IMG/VR virus record: IMGVR_UViG_3300027758_000026
Span: 1 to 25,806 of that record
Reading direction: 5' to 3' (one strand)
DNA length: 25,806 nucleotides
DNA from: a virus
In this document: piece by piece, positions 8,720-14,887 of the stretch
Layout: every line of letters begins with the position of its first letter
How positions within the stretch are numbered: position 1 is the first letter of the stretch
The notes under the pieces: model-generated
The model's database searches: none
What the model saw: the letters and a program-made list of their open reading frames with translations, nothing else
Told to the model about the DNA's origin: nothing
Made by a program: the position numbers and the translations under genes

Positions 8720-8829
8720 GTGAACACCAATTTCAGGACTCGTCCAGCTACGCAGTAGACATAGTAGAGCGCCAGGAAGTAGATAACGCCCTGGAGGAGC
8801 CAGATCCCAATGAAACCGCATTTATCCAA
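8716..8829 (-). CDS. 37-aa membrane peptide coupled to cupin
   Basis: From TTG 8829 (with GGGAG about 8 nt upstream) to TGA 8716 the frame encodes 37 residues, almost all in one hydrophobic span (FIGIWLLQGVIYFLALYYV core) followed by a short basic tail. The stop overlaps the cupin ATG. A transmembrane composition in such a short frame together with the ATGA overlap supports coding. The alternative frame through the same bases would instead extend the cupin N-terminally by 34 residues from ATG 8821, but that extension does not look like cupin. Function unknown. Confidence 0.5.
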   Translation of the reverse strand: MDKCGFIGIWLLQGVIYFLALYYVYCVAGRVLKLVFT

Positions 8830-8895
8830 TGTGTTCTCCCGATGGTGAGGTGGGTATCAAGGTGGATTATTCCACAAGGGCAAAGCTAAGTCAAC

Positions 8896-9237
8896 TTAAT
8901 AGCCAGATGATTCAATATCTGCAGCCGGATCAACTGCCTCAGATTGGTTGTCTGTCTCCGGTACGGGCTCGAATGCGTCCTGTTCCCTGGCGGAACCCAA
9001 CCCCCCTCCAGCGACACTCGGCCTCTCAGGGGCGCATTGTTCATCATAGGCCTTGTGGTGCTTGTTGTATTCTTTCTCAACTGCCTGGGGATCTCGGATA
9101 TACTCGGTAAGATCCTCGATCAGCTTATTTTTGGACGTATAGGCGAAGTTGGCACAGCCGACATTGACAATAAATCCCCCGCTCCCTGCGGGTCTGATCT
9201 CAATGGTTCTCATGGGTTCCATTTTGAATTCCATCAT
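8896..9237 (-). CDS. Small phage protein, MRTIEIRPA type
   Basis: Up to 113 residues. Several Met codons are possible: the first two (9237, 9234) follow AGGAG closely, and the conserved-looking part starts at the ninth residue (MRTIEIRPAGSGG, ATG 9213). The N-terminal 60 residues look like a compact alpha/beta domain with a YTSKNKLIEDLTEYI helix, as in many small phage proteins; the C-terminal 45 residues are acidic and disordered. The start overlaps the stop of the upstream zinc-ribbon gene. Function unknown. Confidence 0.75.
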   Translation of the reverse strand: MMEFKMEPMRTIEIRPAGSGGFIVNVGCANFAYTSKNKLIEDLTEYIRDPQAVEKEYNKHHKAYDEQCAPERPSVAGGGLGSAREQDAFEPVPETDNQSEAVDPAADIESSGY

Positions 9238-9431
9238 TTCTCCTTTCTGAATTTGTCTACCTCTGGACAGGTCGCGTGATGCGGCATATAGGATCTTGCC
9301 ATCACCGCCTGACCCTCGGCGTTCATAATGATCCTGGTTTCACTCTTGGCATCGGCAGGAATGTTCTTGCCTCTGACCGTCTTGAACCAAAGGATACTGG
9401 CTCCACAACCTTTACAAGTTGACTCACGCAT
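9234..9431 (-). CDS. Small zinc-ribbon protein
   Basis: 65 residues. Cysteines C6, C9 (CKGC) and a distal H-x3-C (HATC) form a possible zinc site. The layout CKGCGASILWFKT...GKNIPAD...PHHATCP is a widespread small phage/prophage ribbon of unknown function. It overlaps both neighbours by a few bases, so it is part of the Ro60-containing operon. Confidence 0.8.
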   Translation of the reverse strand: MRESTCKGCGASILWFKTVRGKNIPADAKSETRIIMNAEGQAVMARSYMPHHATCPEVDKFRKEK

Positions 9432-9960
9432 AATACATATTCCTCAGTCTCGGTCTTGTTGGGCTCTCTTCTATATCAGCCAAAAATCTCTTTTCATCAA
9501 ACTTCCTGAATCCTCGAAACGCTGGCATTCCCACGATCACAGGCCAGGGCTGTGGCAGCATCTTTAACCCTCCTCGAACCTGGGGCTCTGAGGAGTAGTC
9601 TGCCAAGTCCTCTACTTTGGCCGTAGTAGTTGCGTACAGGCCTCCAGGCTCCAGATTACCGCAACCGCGTTGTTCGGTCTGTATGTCCTGGGGATCGTCG
9701 ATGTAGTAGATTTTTCCGCGTATCTCAGGCTTGAGATCCGTGGTGAGGAGTCCATAGATTTGCTCGACAAAAAAATAGGCGAACACAACTGGATCAGGTT
9801 CGCCTTTCTCTCTAGTAACGCAGTAAATCTTGTCTCCCCAATTCATCTTTTTTAGATCGCGCTTGGGAACGCGGCGGGAGACACCCATCTTCTCGGCCTC
9901 TTGCATAAAAGACCGTGGGGAATAGTACACAGCCCCTACCCAATGAAGCCAAACAATCAT
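9424..9960 (-). CDS. Hypothetical protein (178 aa)
   Basis: 178 residues from ATG 9960, two bases downstream of the preceding stop. It starts WLHWVGAVYYSPRSFMQEAEKMGVSR, followed by mixed alpha/beta segments, one CGNLEPGGLY motif and a C-terminal FRKFDEKRFLADI region. The N-terminal RVPKRDLKKMNWGDKIYCV part resembles phage proteins of unknown function that travel with small zinc ribbons. No catalytic motif is recognised. It is the third gene below Ro60 in the same operon, so a link to the Ro60 particle is possible but unsupported by sequence. Confidence 0.75.
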   Translation of the reverse strand: MIVWLHWVGAVYYSPRSFMQEAEKMGVSRRVPKRDLKKMNWGDKIYCVTREKGEPDPVVFAYFFVEQIYGLLTTDLKPEIRGKIYYIDDPQDIQTEQRGCGNLEPGGLYATTTAKVEDLADYSSEPQVRGGLKMLPQPWPVIVGMPAFRGFRKFDEKRFLADIEESPTRPRLRNMYYA

Positions 9961-9961
9961 A

Positions 9962-10231
9962 TTAACCCTCCAAGATTGCTTTCAATTTTTTCTGATCGTG
10001 ATCCTTCCTGCTCCAATGCTTGACCTTTGCTTTTATCCTCAACTGTGCTGCATCCTGGTATTTATTCAAAAGGTCGATGAATTCAGTATAATCTCCCCAC
10101 CCGCGCTCTTCACCTTGCGGGGGGTTACGATAGCATGGATCACAAAGAGCATATCGTGTAGTCTCGCGCTGGCAACGCCAACACGGATGGGGAGGATAGT
10201 GTGTACGTTTAACTCGCTTTCCAGCCCCCAT
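9962..10231 (-). CDS. Zinc-finger protein directly downstream of Ro60
   Basis: 89 residues with CWRC (C17, C20) and CDPC (C30, C33) forming one treble-clef or ribbon-like zinc site near the N-terminus, then a basic C-terminal half (KAKVKHWSRKDHDQKKLKA). It starts 3 bp after the Ro60 stop, so the two are certainly cotranscribed and probably coupled. A nucleic-acid-binding role is suggested by the zinc site plus basic tail; it might be a partner of the Ro60 RNP, which is inference only. Confidence 0.75.
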   Translation of the reverse strand: MGAGKRVKRTHYPPHPCWRCQRETTRYALCDPCYRNPPQGEERGWGDYTEFIDLLNKYQDAAQLRIKAKVKHWSRKDHDQKKLKAILEG

Positions 10232-10234
10232 AGC

Positions 10235-11845
10235 CTACCTGTTTGCTATGAAGTCTCCGATTATGGCTGGGGCGGCAGTATCAAAGCCAACTACGTCCAT
10301 CATCCCACCATCGGTAGGATCTGCGATGGAAAACTCGTTGCTTGCCAGCCCAACGACGACTAGCTTGGCCGGAATATCCATCTTCCGGCGGTAGTCCTCA
10401 AGCGCCTGAACCGGATGAACCTTCCCAGCCCAGGTTTCATTATCGGTGTAGATCACGAAGGCATCGGCCTCGACCTTATTCTTCAAGGCCCAAAGCATAG
10501 GCAAGGCGCAATCAGTCCCGCCAAAGGGCATCCCCTGGCAATGCTTAATCACATCGTCAAGCCTCTGATGCCTGGACATATTGATCTTGCGAAGCTCATG
10601 GGAGAAAGCCATGACCGCGCATTTCTCCTCGGTCTTGAATGTGACCATAGCCATCGCGCAAGCTCCGTCACGAGGAGTAAGGTAGGGCATCCCATTGATC
10701 CCTTCCCAATCCATAGAGCTAGAAACGTCCAGGCCGATCACAATCCGCTTACCTGTGGGCTCAACATTTTCAAATGTCTTGTAGAATCCTGCATCCAGGG
10801 CATCCACAATATCCGGCACGGCATCCCAATCACCCTTTCCCAGGTAGCCGCGACCTTCGCCATAGATTTTAAGCGCAGCCAGGACGTTAATCGGATGAAT
10901 GCGGGCCTCTCGCAACTGATTGGGACTAACGAGCCTGTCCCGAACCCTCTCAATTACGTCCCAATTCCCTGGAATCAAGAGGCCGACCTTACCCATGTTC
11001 CCCAGGTTCCGGATCATGGCGGTCATAGGCATCCTCTGGAGCAAGGCCTCCCATACGTCCTTCTCAGTAAGGAAGTCAGTAGGGATTGCCTCTCGCGGCA
11101 GATTGTAAAGCTGAATGAAGTTGACGATCTCATTCTTGTGCTTTGCTTTCTTGGCGTACTCGAATCCAGCCACGACATTCAGGGGGTGAGCCCCTCTCCA
11201 TTTATCAGAGTTGGGAAGCTCAAGCTCCCCGCTCACGATCCATTTATACAGCGCATTCCTGTTTGCATCGTCGGTCTTGGGGTGAGACAGTCGGAGGAGA
11301 TCCCTGTGGCTCCAGCCATCACGCTGCTGGTATTTCACGGCCTGATAAGCCAACTTCTCCACATCTTTGTCCTGATACCAATGCTTGACAGCATTGCGGA
11401 GTCCTCGACCCCACCCGCGAAAGGCCTTAACGTACTTGGCGAAATGGAACAGGTGCGTCCCGATCCGCGCTACCTTTGGCAGAGCGGCCAGGGCCATCGC
11501 TCGTGTCTCTTCATCACCCAGGCCAGCGCACATTGCCAGGACGAATAGGGCCGGATCATTCTTAGGGGCTCGTCCCTTAGTAGAAACGTCCACAACAGCA
11601 CCGACAACTTTAGGGCCAGCCTTCTCGATCAAACGAGCAACGGCCTTTGCGCTGTCGATGGTTAGCTTGCGCTCTTTGATGTAGTAGGTTCCGCCTTCCG
11701 TTCCCAGCATCAGAAAGCGCATAAGCCGCTCTCCATCACCTACTGGAAACACATACCCACCCGCGCTATCCCTTATCATCTGCTTGCCAGGAATCGGCTC
11801 GGTCTGTGGGGTTTCCTTTGTCTGAAAATGCTTGGTGTAGTCCAT
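10235..11845 (-). CDS. rsr: Ro60/Rsr-family TROVE RNA-binding protein
   Basis: 536 residues, the usual length for Ro60 orthologs. The N-terminal ~360 residues form the TROVE module of HEAT-like helices; QTEPIPGKQMIRDSAGGYVF and the DLLRLSHPK motif (residues 182-190) are hallmark segments. A C-terminal vWA domain carries a complete MIDAS: DVSSS (D373, S375, S377), T444 in GGTDC and D468 in YTDNE. Ro60 is a ring that binds misfolded RNA ends in its cavity and Y RNA on its outside; in bacteria it helps RNA decay with exonucleases such as PNPase and aids stress survival. AAGGAGGG lies 5-12 nt before the ATG. Five Y-RNA-like modules lie immediately upstream on the same strand, the usual genomic arrangement for bacterial rsr genes. 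Sure of the family; phage role unknown. Confidence 0.97.
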   Translation of the reverse strand: MDYTKHFQTKETPQTEPIPGKQMIRDSAGGYVFPVGDGERLMRFLMLGTEGGTYYIKERKLTIDSAKAVARLIEKAGPKVVGAVVDVSTKGRAPKNDPALFVLAMCAGLGDEETRAMALAALPKVARIGTHLFHFAKYVKAFRGWGRGLRNAVKHWYQDKDVEKLAYQAVKYQQRDGWSHRDLLRLSHPKTDDANRNALYKWIVSGELELPNSDKWRGAHPLNVVAGFEYAKKAKHKNEIVNFIQLYNLPREAIPTDFLTEKDVWEALLQRMPMTAMIRNLGNMGKVGLLIPGNWDVIERVRDRLVSPNQLREARIHPINVLAALKIYGEGRGYLGKGDWDAVPDIVDALDAGFYKTFENVEPTGKRIVIGLDVSSSMDWEGINGMPYLTPRDGACAMAMVTFKTEEKCAVMAFSHELRKINMSRHQRLDDVIKHCQGMPFGGTDCALPMLWALKNKVEADAFVIYTDNETWAGKVHPVQALEDYRRKMDIPAKLVVVGLASNEFSIADPTDGGMMDVVGFDTAAPAIIGDFIANR

Positions 11846-11849
11846 TTCG

Positions 11850-11865
11850 ACCCTCCTTTCAGGGT
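11850..11865 (-). promoter_or_regulatory. Leader hairpin overlapping Ro60 SD
   Basis: ACCCT (11865-11861) can pair with AGGGT (11854-11850) around a GAAAGG loop. The GGAGG Shine-Dalgarno core of the Ro60 gene falls in the loop and stem. The hairpin directly follows the last Y-like module, so RNA folding or Ro60 binding upstream could tune translation. The stem is only 5 bp. Confidence 0.35.
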
Positions 11866-11869
11866 AAGC

Positions 11870-11937
11870 GGGGCAAGGAGTGAGTAAGGGATCGTTTTCA
11901 ATTAGCAGTTGAATGATAACCCTAGCTCTTCGGCCCC
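11870..11937 (-). ncRNA. Y-RNA-like module 5 (in Ro60 leader)
   Basis: Reading the - strand, lower stem GGGGC (11937-11933) pairs with GCCCC (11874-11870). After it comes CGAAGAGCT, then AGGG and TTATC, and AGGG pairs with CCCT. An apical hairpin TTCAA/TTGAA closes the loop. The 3' strand carries ACTCCTT-GCCCC, matching the partner motif of the other modules. It ends 24 nt before the Ro60 start codon, so it may function as a leader element as well as a free RNA. Confidence 0.65.
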
Positions 11938-11948
11938 TGGTTAAAAGT

Positions 11949-12007
11949 CGGGCAAGTAGCGAACCAGCAGCTTTTCCTGATTAGGGTAACGCTGGCTCTT
12001 CGGCCCG
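11949..12007 (-). ncRNA. Y-RNA-like module 4
   Basis: Lower stem CGGGC/GCCCG, Ro-motif GGGCCGAAG, upper stem GCCAGCG/TGCTGGT (7 bp with G-T pairs), then TTACC (a one-base variant of TTATC) and a simple terminal loop. The 3' internal-loop strand CGCTACTT-GCCC matches module 3. At 59 nt it is the minimal form, with no tRNA-like domain. ACTTTT follows the lower stem, which could act as a weak terminator or a 3' trimming site. Confidence 0.7.
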
Positions 12008-12018
12008 TATAAAACTGA

Positions 12019-12127
12019 GTGGGCGAGTAGCGTCAAGGGATTGACCCCACCCTCGCGGGTGGCAGACCCTTTGTTGCTTAGGGGGTCTGTTAGGACTCGA
12101 ACCTGATAACCCTTAACTTCGGCCCAC
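12019..12127 (-). ncRNA. Y-RNA-like module 3 with permuted tRNA-like tip (YrlA-type)
   Basis: Lower stem GTGGGC/GCCCAC (6 bp), Ro-motif GGGCCGAAG, upper stem TTAAGGG/CCCTTGA (7 bp), then TTATC. Beyond it lie three hairpins in order: a T-arm-like AGG-TTCGAGT-CCT; a 7-bp helix CAGACCC/GGGTCTG closed by a 13-nt loop, equivalent to an acceptor stem whose two ends are joined; and CCACCC-GCGA-GGGTGG, a D-arm-like hairpin with a GNRA-type tetraloop. This is the order expected if a tRNA is circularly permuted and entered through its anticodon arm, as described for bacterial YrlA RNAs, whose tRNA-like module sits at the tip of the Ro60-binding helix. The 3' strand has CGCTACTC-GCCC. TCAGTTTT follows. 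The secondary structure was worked out by eye. Confidence 0.78.
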
Positions 12128-12139
12128 GCATTTTCGAGT

Positions 12140-12269
12140 TGGGGAGAGTGGTGGGACTCGAACCCACGGCCTCGCCATTTGCATTGGATAACCCTTAGCC
12201 ATCGACCCGCAAGCGGGTAAGGAGCGGAAAGGGAATTTTCGCGCTCTAACCGACTGAGCTACACTCTCC
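12140..12269 (-). ncRNA. tRNA-shaped Y-like RNA: Y module replaces anticodon arm
   Basis: The 5' end GGAGAGTG pairs with CACTCTCC, immediately followed by encoded CCA (12142-12140). Next come TA, a perfect D arm (GCTC-AGTCGGTTA-GAGC), and at the far end a perfect T arm (GTGGG-TTCGAGT-CCCAC). Read as a tRNA, this gives a 7-bp acceptor plus a G-1:C73 pair, as in tRNA-His. Where the anticodon arm should be there are about 70 nt holding a Y module in permuted order: CTCCTT-ACCC, a CTTG loop closing the stem ACCCG/CGGGT, then CGATG, GCTAAGGG and TTATC, with AAGGG pairing to CCCTT upstream. It has no anticodon stem-loop, so it should not decode. Maturation by RNase P and a tRNA 3' nuclease is expected from the shape but is inference. 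It would probably trigger tRNA finders as an intron-bearing or pseudo tRNA. Confidence 0.8.
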
Positions 12270-12275
12270 ATAGTT

Positions 12276-12340
12276 GGGCTAGGAATCATAGGACGGATTG
12301 GGGCAGGCGCGGCCTGCAGATAACCATCCTACTTCGGCCC
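12276..12340 (-). ncRNA. Y-RNA-like module 1
   Basis: It begins right after the RecT stop codon. Lower stem GGGC/GCCC (5 bp with a flanking T-A), Ro-motif GGGCCGAAG, upper stem TAGGATGG/CCGTCCTA (8 bp with one T-G), then TTATC and an apical hairpin GCAGGC-CGC-GCCTGC. The 3' strand is TGATTCCTA-GCCC. The series GG-CCGAAG, then a helix ending in GTTATC, closely parallels human Y1 RNA, where GGTCCGAAG precedes a helix ending GAGTTATC. Six bases separate it from the tRNA-shaped module that follows. Confidence 0.72.
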
Positions 12341-12341
12341 A

Positions 12342-13721
12342 TTACTCTTGTTCTTGTGATACTCCAAAGGTTGTGAATTCCGTGTCAGGATCGGTAGCAA
12401 AGCAATGTGAGAAATAGCCTGTGTACCGTCCCATATACATTCGCTTAGTTAAAATGGCCCAATCGTGCCATGCTTTGAGCTGTATCCCAGCACCCTTGAC
12501 AAACTTATCAATCTCCAGGGTGCGCTCGATGCTTGCCAACTGACCATCTAGTTCTTCCGGCGTTGCTTCTTCCGGCTCTTGCCCTGCGCCAAAGAGCGGC
12601 GGCTGTGCTGGTGGTTCCGTTGGTGGTTCAACTGGCGGCTCAACTGGCGGCTCAACTGGCGGCTGCGGCGGTGGATCGACCATACTGAGCGGGCCTGTTG
12701 GTTCCGGCGATGCGAATGAAGGCCTCGGCCACGGTGTTCCCCAAAAGCGTTTGTGCTTGTCGTCCAATTCCTTGAGAACAGGGCTATCCGGCGGTAATAG
12801 GCCCAGCCGGACGATGTTCTCTTCTTTTGCGAGGAACGTGGTGAAGCCACTCGTTCTCAACCCGAAAAATTCTGCTATAAATTTTTCATCATCGGTTTCC
12901 GGTACAACTGGCGCTGGCGGTGGGGGCGGCACTATTGTATCAGCCAGCTTGTCCAGCCCTGTCTTTCCTGGTTCCTCGATAATCTCGCCTGTTTGTAAGT
13001 CAACGCCACTAATTACATCTAGTTGCTGATCTATCCCTGCCTCCGCTCTTTCGTCGAGACTCACGGCCAGGGACAGGGAATTGTCCACGACTGAGGACGG
13101 TAGGTACTTGACGCTGTGCCTAATTGCTGTCTTTAAGGCCATTGCATCAAAGTCTGTTACCCAGGGGCCGGATCTTCCCGCTGGTGAGCGTTGCTGAACC
13201 GCCTTGATGTGGCTCATTGGGAGAACCCTGAATTGAAACCCACCTTCCTTGTAAAATGCGATACAGTAAGCTGCTACCTGATCTCCGCGATCATGCTCCT
13301 CGTATGCTGGCTTGTGATGAATGTGGGGGTTAGATCCATGCTCGTAACTGAAACTATCTTTGGCATAGACTATGTGAGCCTCGATGTTCCGAAACTTGCC
13401 GGATCTCATAGCCAAGTCGATCAGACCCATATACCCTGGGATAAACGTGACCTTCTTGGCAAAGGGAACCAAATGCGCCATATTTCTGACTCCATCCGGC
13501 TCCAGCCCCAACTGAGCGCACGTTAAGACCGCAGACAGTAAGCTCTGAGGCGTACAGTCCAGTAGCCCAGGCGTTAGCTGCACGGAGGTCATAACGATCC
13601 GGCTGAACCTGTCCACTCCGATCTGTTTTGGTAATGCAGCCGTGAGGGATTTTGAATGCTGATGGAGGAGCTGCTTTACCGATTGGATCTTGGTCTGTTG
13701 TGTCGTAAGTTGTCCGGTCAT
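12342..13721 (-). CDS. recT: RecT-family single-strand annealing protein, extended C-terminus
   Basis: 459 residues from ATG 13721, which has AAGGAG upstream and overlaps the exonuclease stop (ATGA). The core (about residues 15-240) matches RecT: SLLSAVLTCAQLGLEPDG, VTFIPGYMGLIDLA and GPWVTDFDAMALKTAIRH...YLP are family signatures. RecT coats and anneals single-stranded DNA made by its partner exonuclease. Typical RecT is about 270-300 residues. Here an additional 200 follow: a Pro-rich linker with tandem PPVE units and a C-terminal domain of about 80 residues (EELDGQLASIERTLEI...WHDWAILTKRMYMG) that I do not recognise. The stop codon abuts the first Y-like RNA. Confidence 0.95.
   Translation of the reverse strand: MTGQLTTQQTKIQSVKQLLHQHSKSLTAALPKQIGVDRFSRIVMTSVQLTPGLLDCTPQSLLSAVLTCAQLGLEPDGVRNMAHLVPFAKKVTFIPGYMGLIDLAMRSGKFRNIEAHIVYAKDSFSYEHGSNPHIHHKPAYEEHDRGDQVAAYCIAFYKEGGFQFRVLPMSHIKAVQQRSPAGRSGPWVTDFDAMALKTAIRHSVKYLPSSVVDNSLSLAVSLDERAEAGIDQQLDVISGVDLQTGEIIEEPGKTGLDKLADTIVPPPPPAPVVPETDDEKFIAEFFGLRTSGFTTFLAKEENIVRLGLLPPDSPVLKELDDKHKRFWGTPWPRPSFASPEPTGPLSMVDPPPQPPVEPPVEPPVEPPTEPPAQPPLFGAGQEPEEATPEELDGQLASIERTLEIDKFVKGAGIQLKAWHDWAILTKRMYMGRYTGYFSHCFATDPDTEFTTFGVSQEQE
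12610..12665 (-). repeat. 12-bp tandem repeat in recT linker
   Basis: On the + strand the unit GGCGGCTCAACT and close variants recur four to five times in frame, encoding repeated PPVE/PPTE on the - strand. It lies in the linker between RecT core and C-terminal domain, so length changes would be tolerated. Confidence 0.85.
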
Positions 13722-14605
13722 GCCTTTCTCCTTAATGTTCTGACAGTTGCGGCATCTACCCAATATGCCTCTCTCTCATGGGCTACCCAGCTATACGTTA
13801 CTCCGTTTGACAACACGCCGTAGCTTGCCAACTCTAGCTTGGACTTGATCTTGTTCTCCAGGGCTGTCTTTTCCTTTCTGAGCTGCTTTTCCTTCGCTTT
13901 GATCTCTTGTAAGTCCTCATCCCACCAAAGAGCCTCCCCAGGTAGCGGAATGGATTCTCCGCTATCTTTGGGGTACTGGAAATGAAGGGCTTCTTTTGAT
14001 GAATCTGAGTCGTCTACCGGAGGAGGATCTTGATTCTGAATTCGCTGCCAAAACTTGCCCTCTTCCTCGATAAGAATTTCCACAAAGCGGTCATTGCGTT
14101 GAACATCAACGATAAGATCGCTGTAGTCACCGAAGAATACAGCCAATGATCCCCACTCACTCCCTGTGACCGCCATTTCATGTTGGATCTGAACCTGATA
14201 ATAAAGCGGTGGCTCCTCAAGCCAATTACTCTTCATTCCAGGCCCACCAGTTTTGATCTGCAAGACCCCCTGGCCTCGATCATCAAAGGGCTCGATCAGG
14301 CGGTCTATGGTTGCCATCATAAATTCATGCTCTGGATGCTGGTATATCGTAAAGTTGTCCGGCTTTATCGTGTCCCTACCAGTTTCCCTCTCGTAGTAGG
14401 CTGCAACTGCATCTTCGAGATCCAGACCCCATTGCATTCGCTGGTTCATTTCCTGCTCTGGCATCATCTTCAACTTGCGAAGATACAGCGATAGAGGGGA
14501 TACCCAGGGGGAGATCCCCAAGACCGCCGCAGCCTCAGACCCGCCGATCCCACCCATCCGAGCCTCAAGCCATTCGTCACGATTTTTATGAGATTTCCAT
14601 TTCAT
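13718..14605 (-). CDS. YqaJ-family phage exonuclease
   Basis: 295 residues. GGIGGSEAAAVLGISPW near residue 20, the E64-containing GLDLEDAVAAYY helix, ATIDRLI (D101), the KTGG core (K118) and YYQVQIQHEMAVTG (residues 135-148) are YqaJ/lambda-exonuclease landmarks. The enzyme resects duplex ends 5' to 3' to give tails for RecT, which overlaps it by 4 bp. The residue before the catalytic lysine is unusual: the E-x-K triad position reads Q116-I-K118. The last 80 residues are a charged helical tail. No SD precedes the ATG, and the promoter's -10 lies just upstream, so the mRNA may be leaderless. Confidence 0.93.
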   Translation of the reverse strand: MKWKSHKNRDEWLEARMGGIGGSEAAAVLGISPWVSPLSLYLRKLKMMPEQEMNQRMQWGLDLEDAVAAYYERETGRDTIKPDNFTIYQHPEHEFMMATIDRLIEPFDDRGQGVLQIKTGGPGMKSNWLEEPPLYYQVQIQHEMAVTGSEWGSLAVFFGDYSDLIVDVQRNDRFVEILIEEEGKFWQRIQNQDPPPVDDSDSSKEALHFQYPKDSGESIPLPGEALWWDEDLQEIKAKEKQLRKEKTALENKIKSKLELASYGVLSNGVTYSWVAHEREAYWVDAATVRTLRRKA

Positions 14606-14614
14606 GCAGGGGTA

Positions 14615-14643
14615 TCTTTACGATTTTTTTTAGGCAAAGTCAA
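14615..14643 (-). promoter_or_regulatory. Promoter of leftward recombination/Ro60 operon
   Basis: On the - strand, TTGACT (14643-14638), a 17-bp A-rich spacer, then TAAAGA (14620-14615). The predicted start of transcription near 14608 is only a few bases before the ATG at 14605. A similar TTGACT-17-TAAGGT arrangement drives the other leftward operon at 24334-24362. Confidence 0.5.
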
Positions 14644-14887
14644 CGATAAAATGACTGTTGATAACTGCCTCAAAATAGCCCATTTTTAACGCTGGATTCT
14701 ATGACAATTTGAATACTTACAATCGTTATTAACACGGTATTTACAGGTAATAAGTTATCCCCAACTGCTTAATTACATTAACAATAGTCTTGATGAAACT
14801 TTTTTTCCGGCACATCAGCTCTAGCGTCGCTCATAGTGCGTGACAATTAGGGTGATTCATTTCAAGCTATTTTGTGCATATTTCTTG

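Noticed and set aside
10415-11548. Long open frame on the + strand opposite Ro60
   Set aside because: No SD, and it mirrors the Ro60 coding sequence, which has full domain evidence.
12140-12269. An ordinary tRNA-His or tRNA with an intron
   Set aside because: No anticodon stem-loop can be formed after removing the insert, and the insert has the Ro60 motif; a decoding tRNA is unlikely.
12610-12665. CRISPR-like or regulatory repeat
   Set aside because: The 12-bp units are in frame and encode the Pro-rich linker; no spacers.
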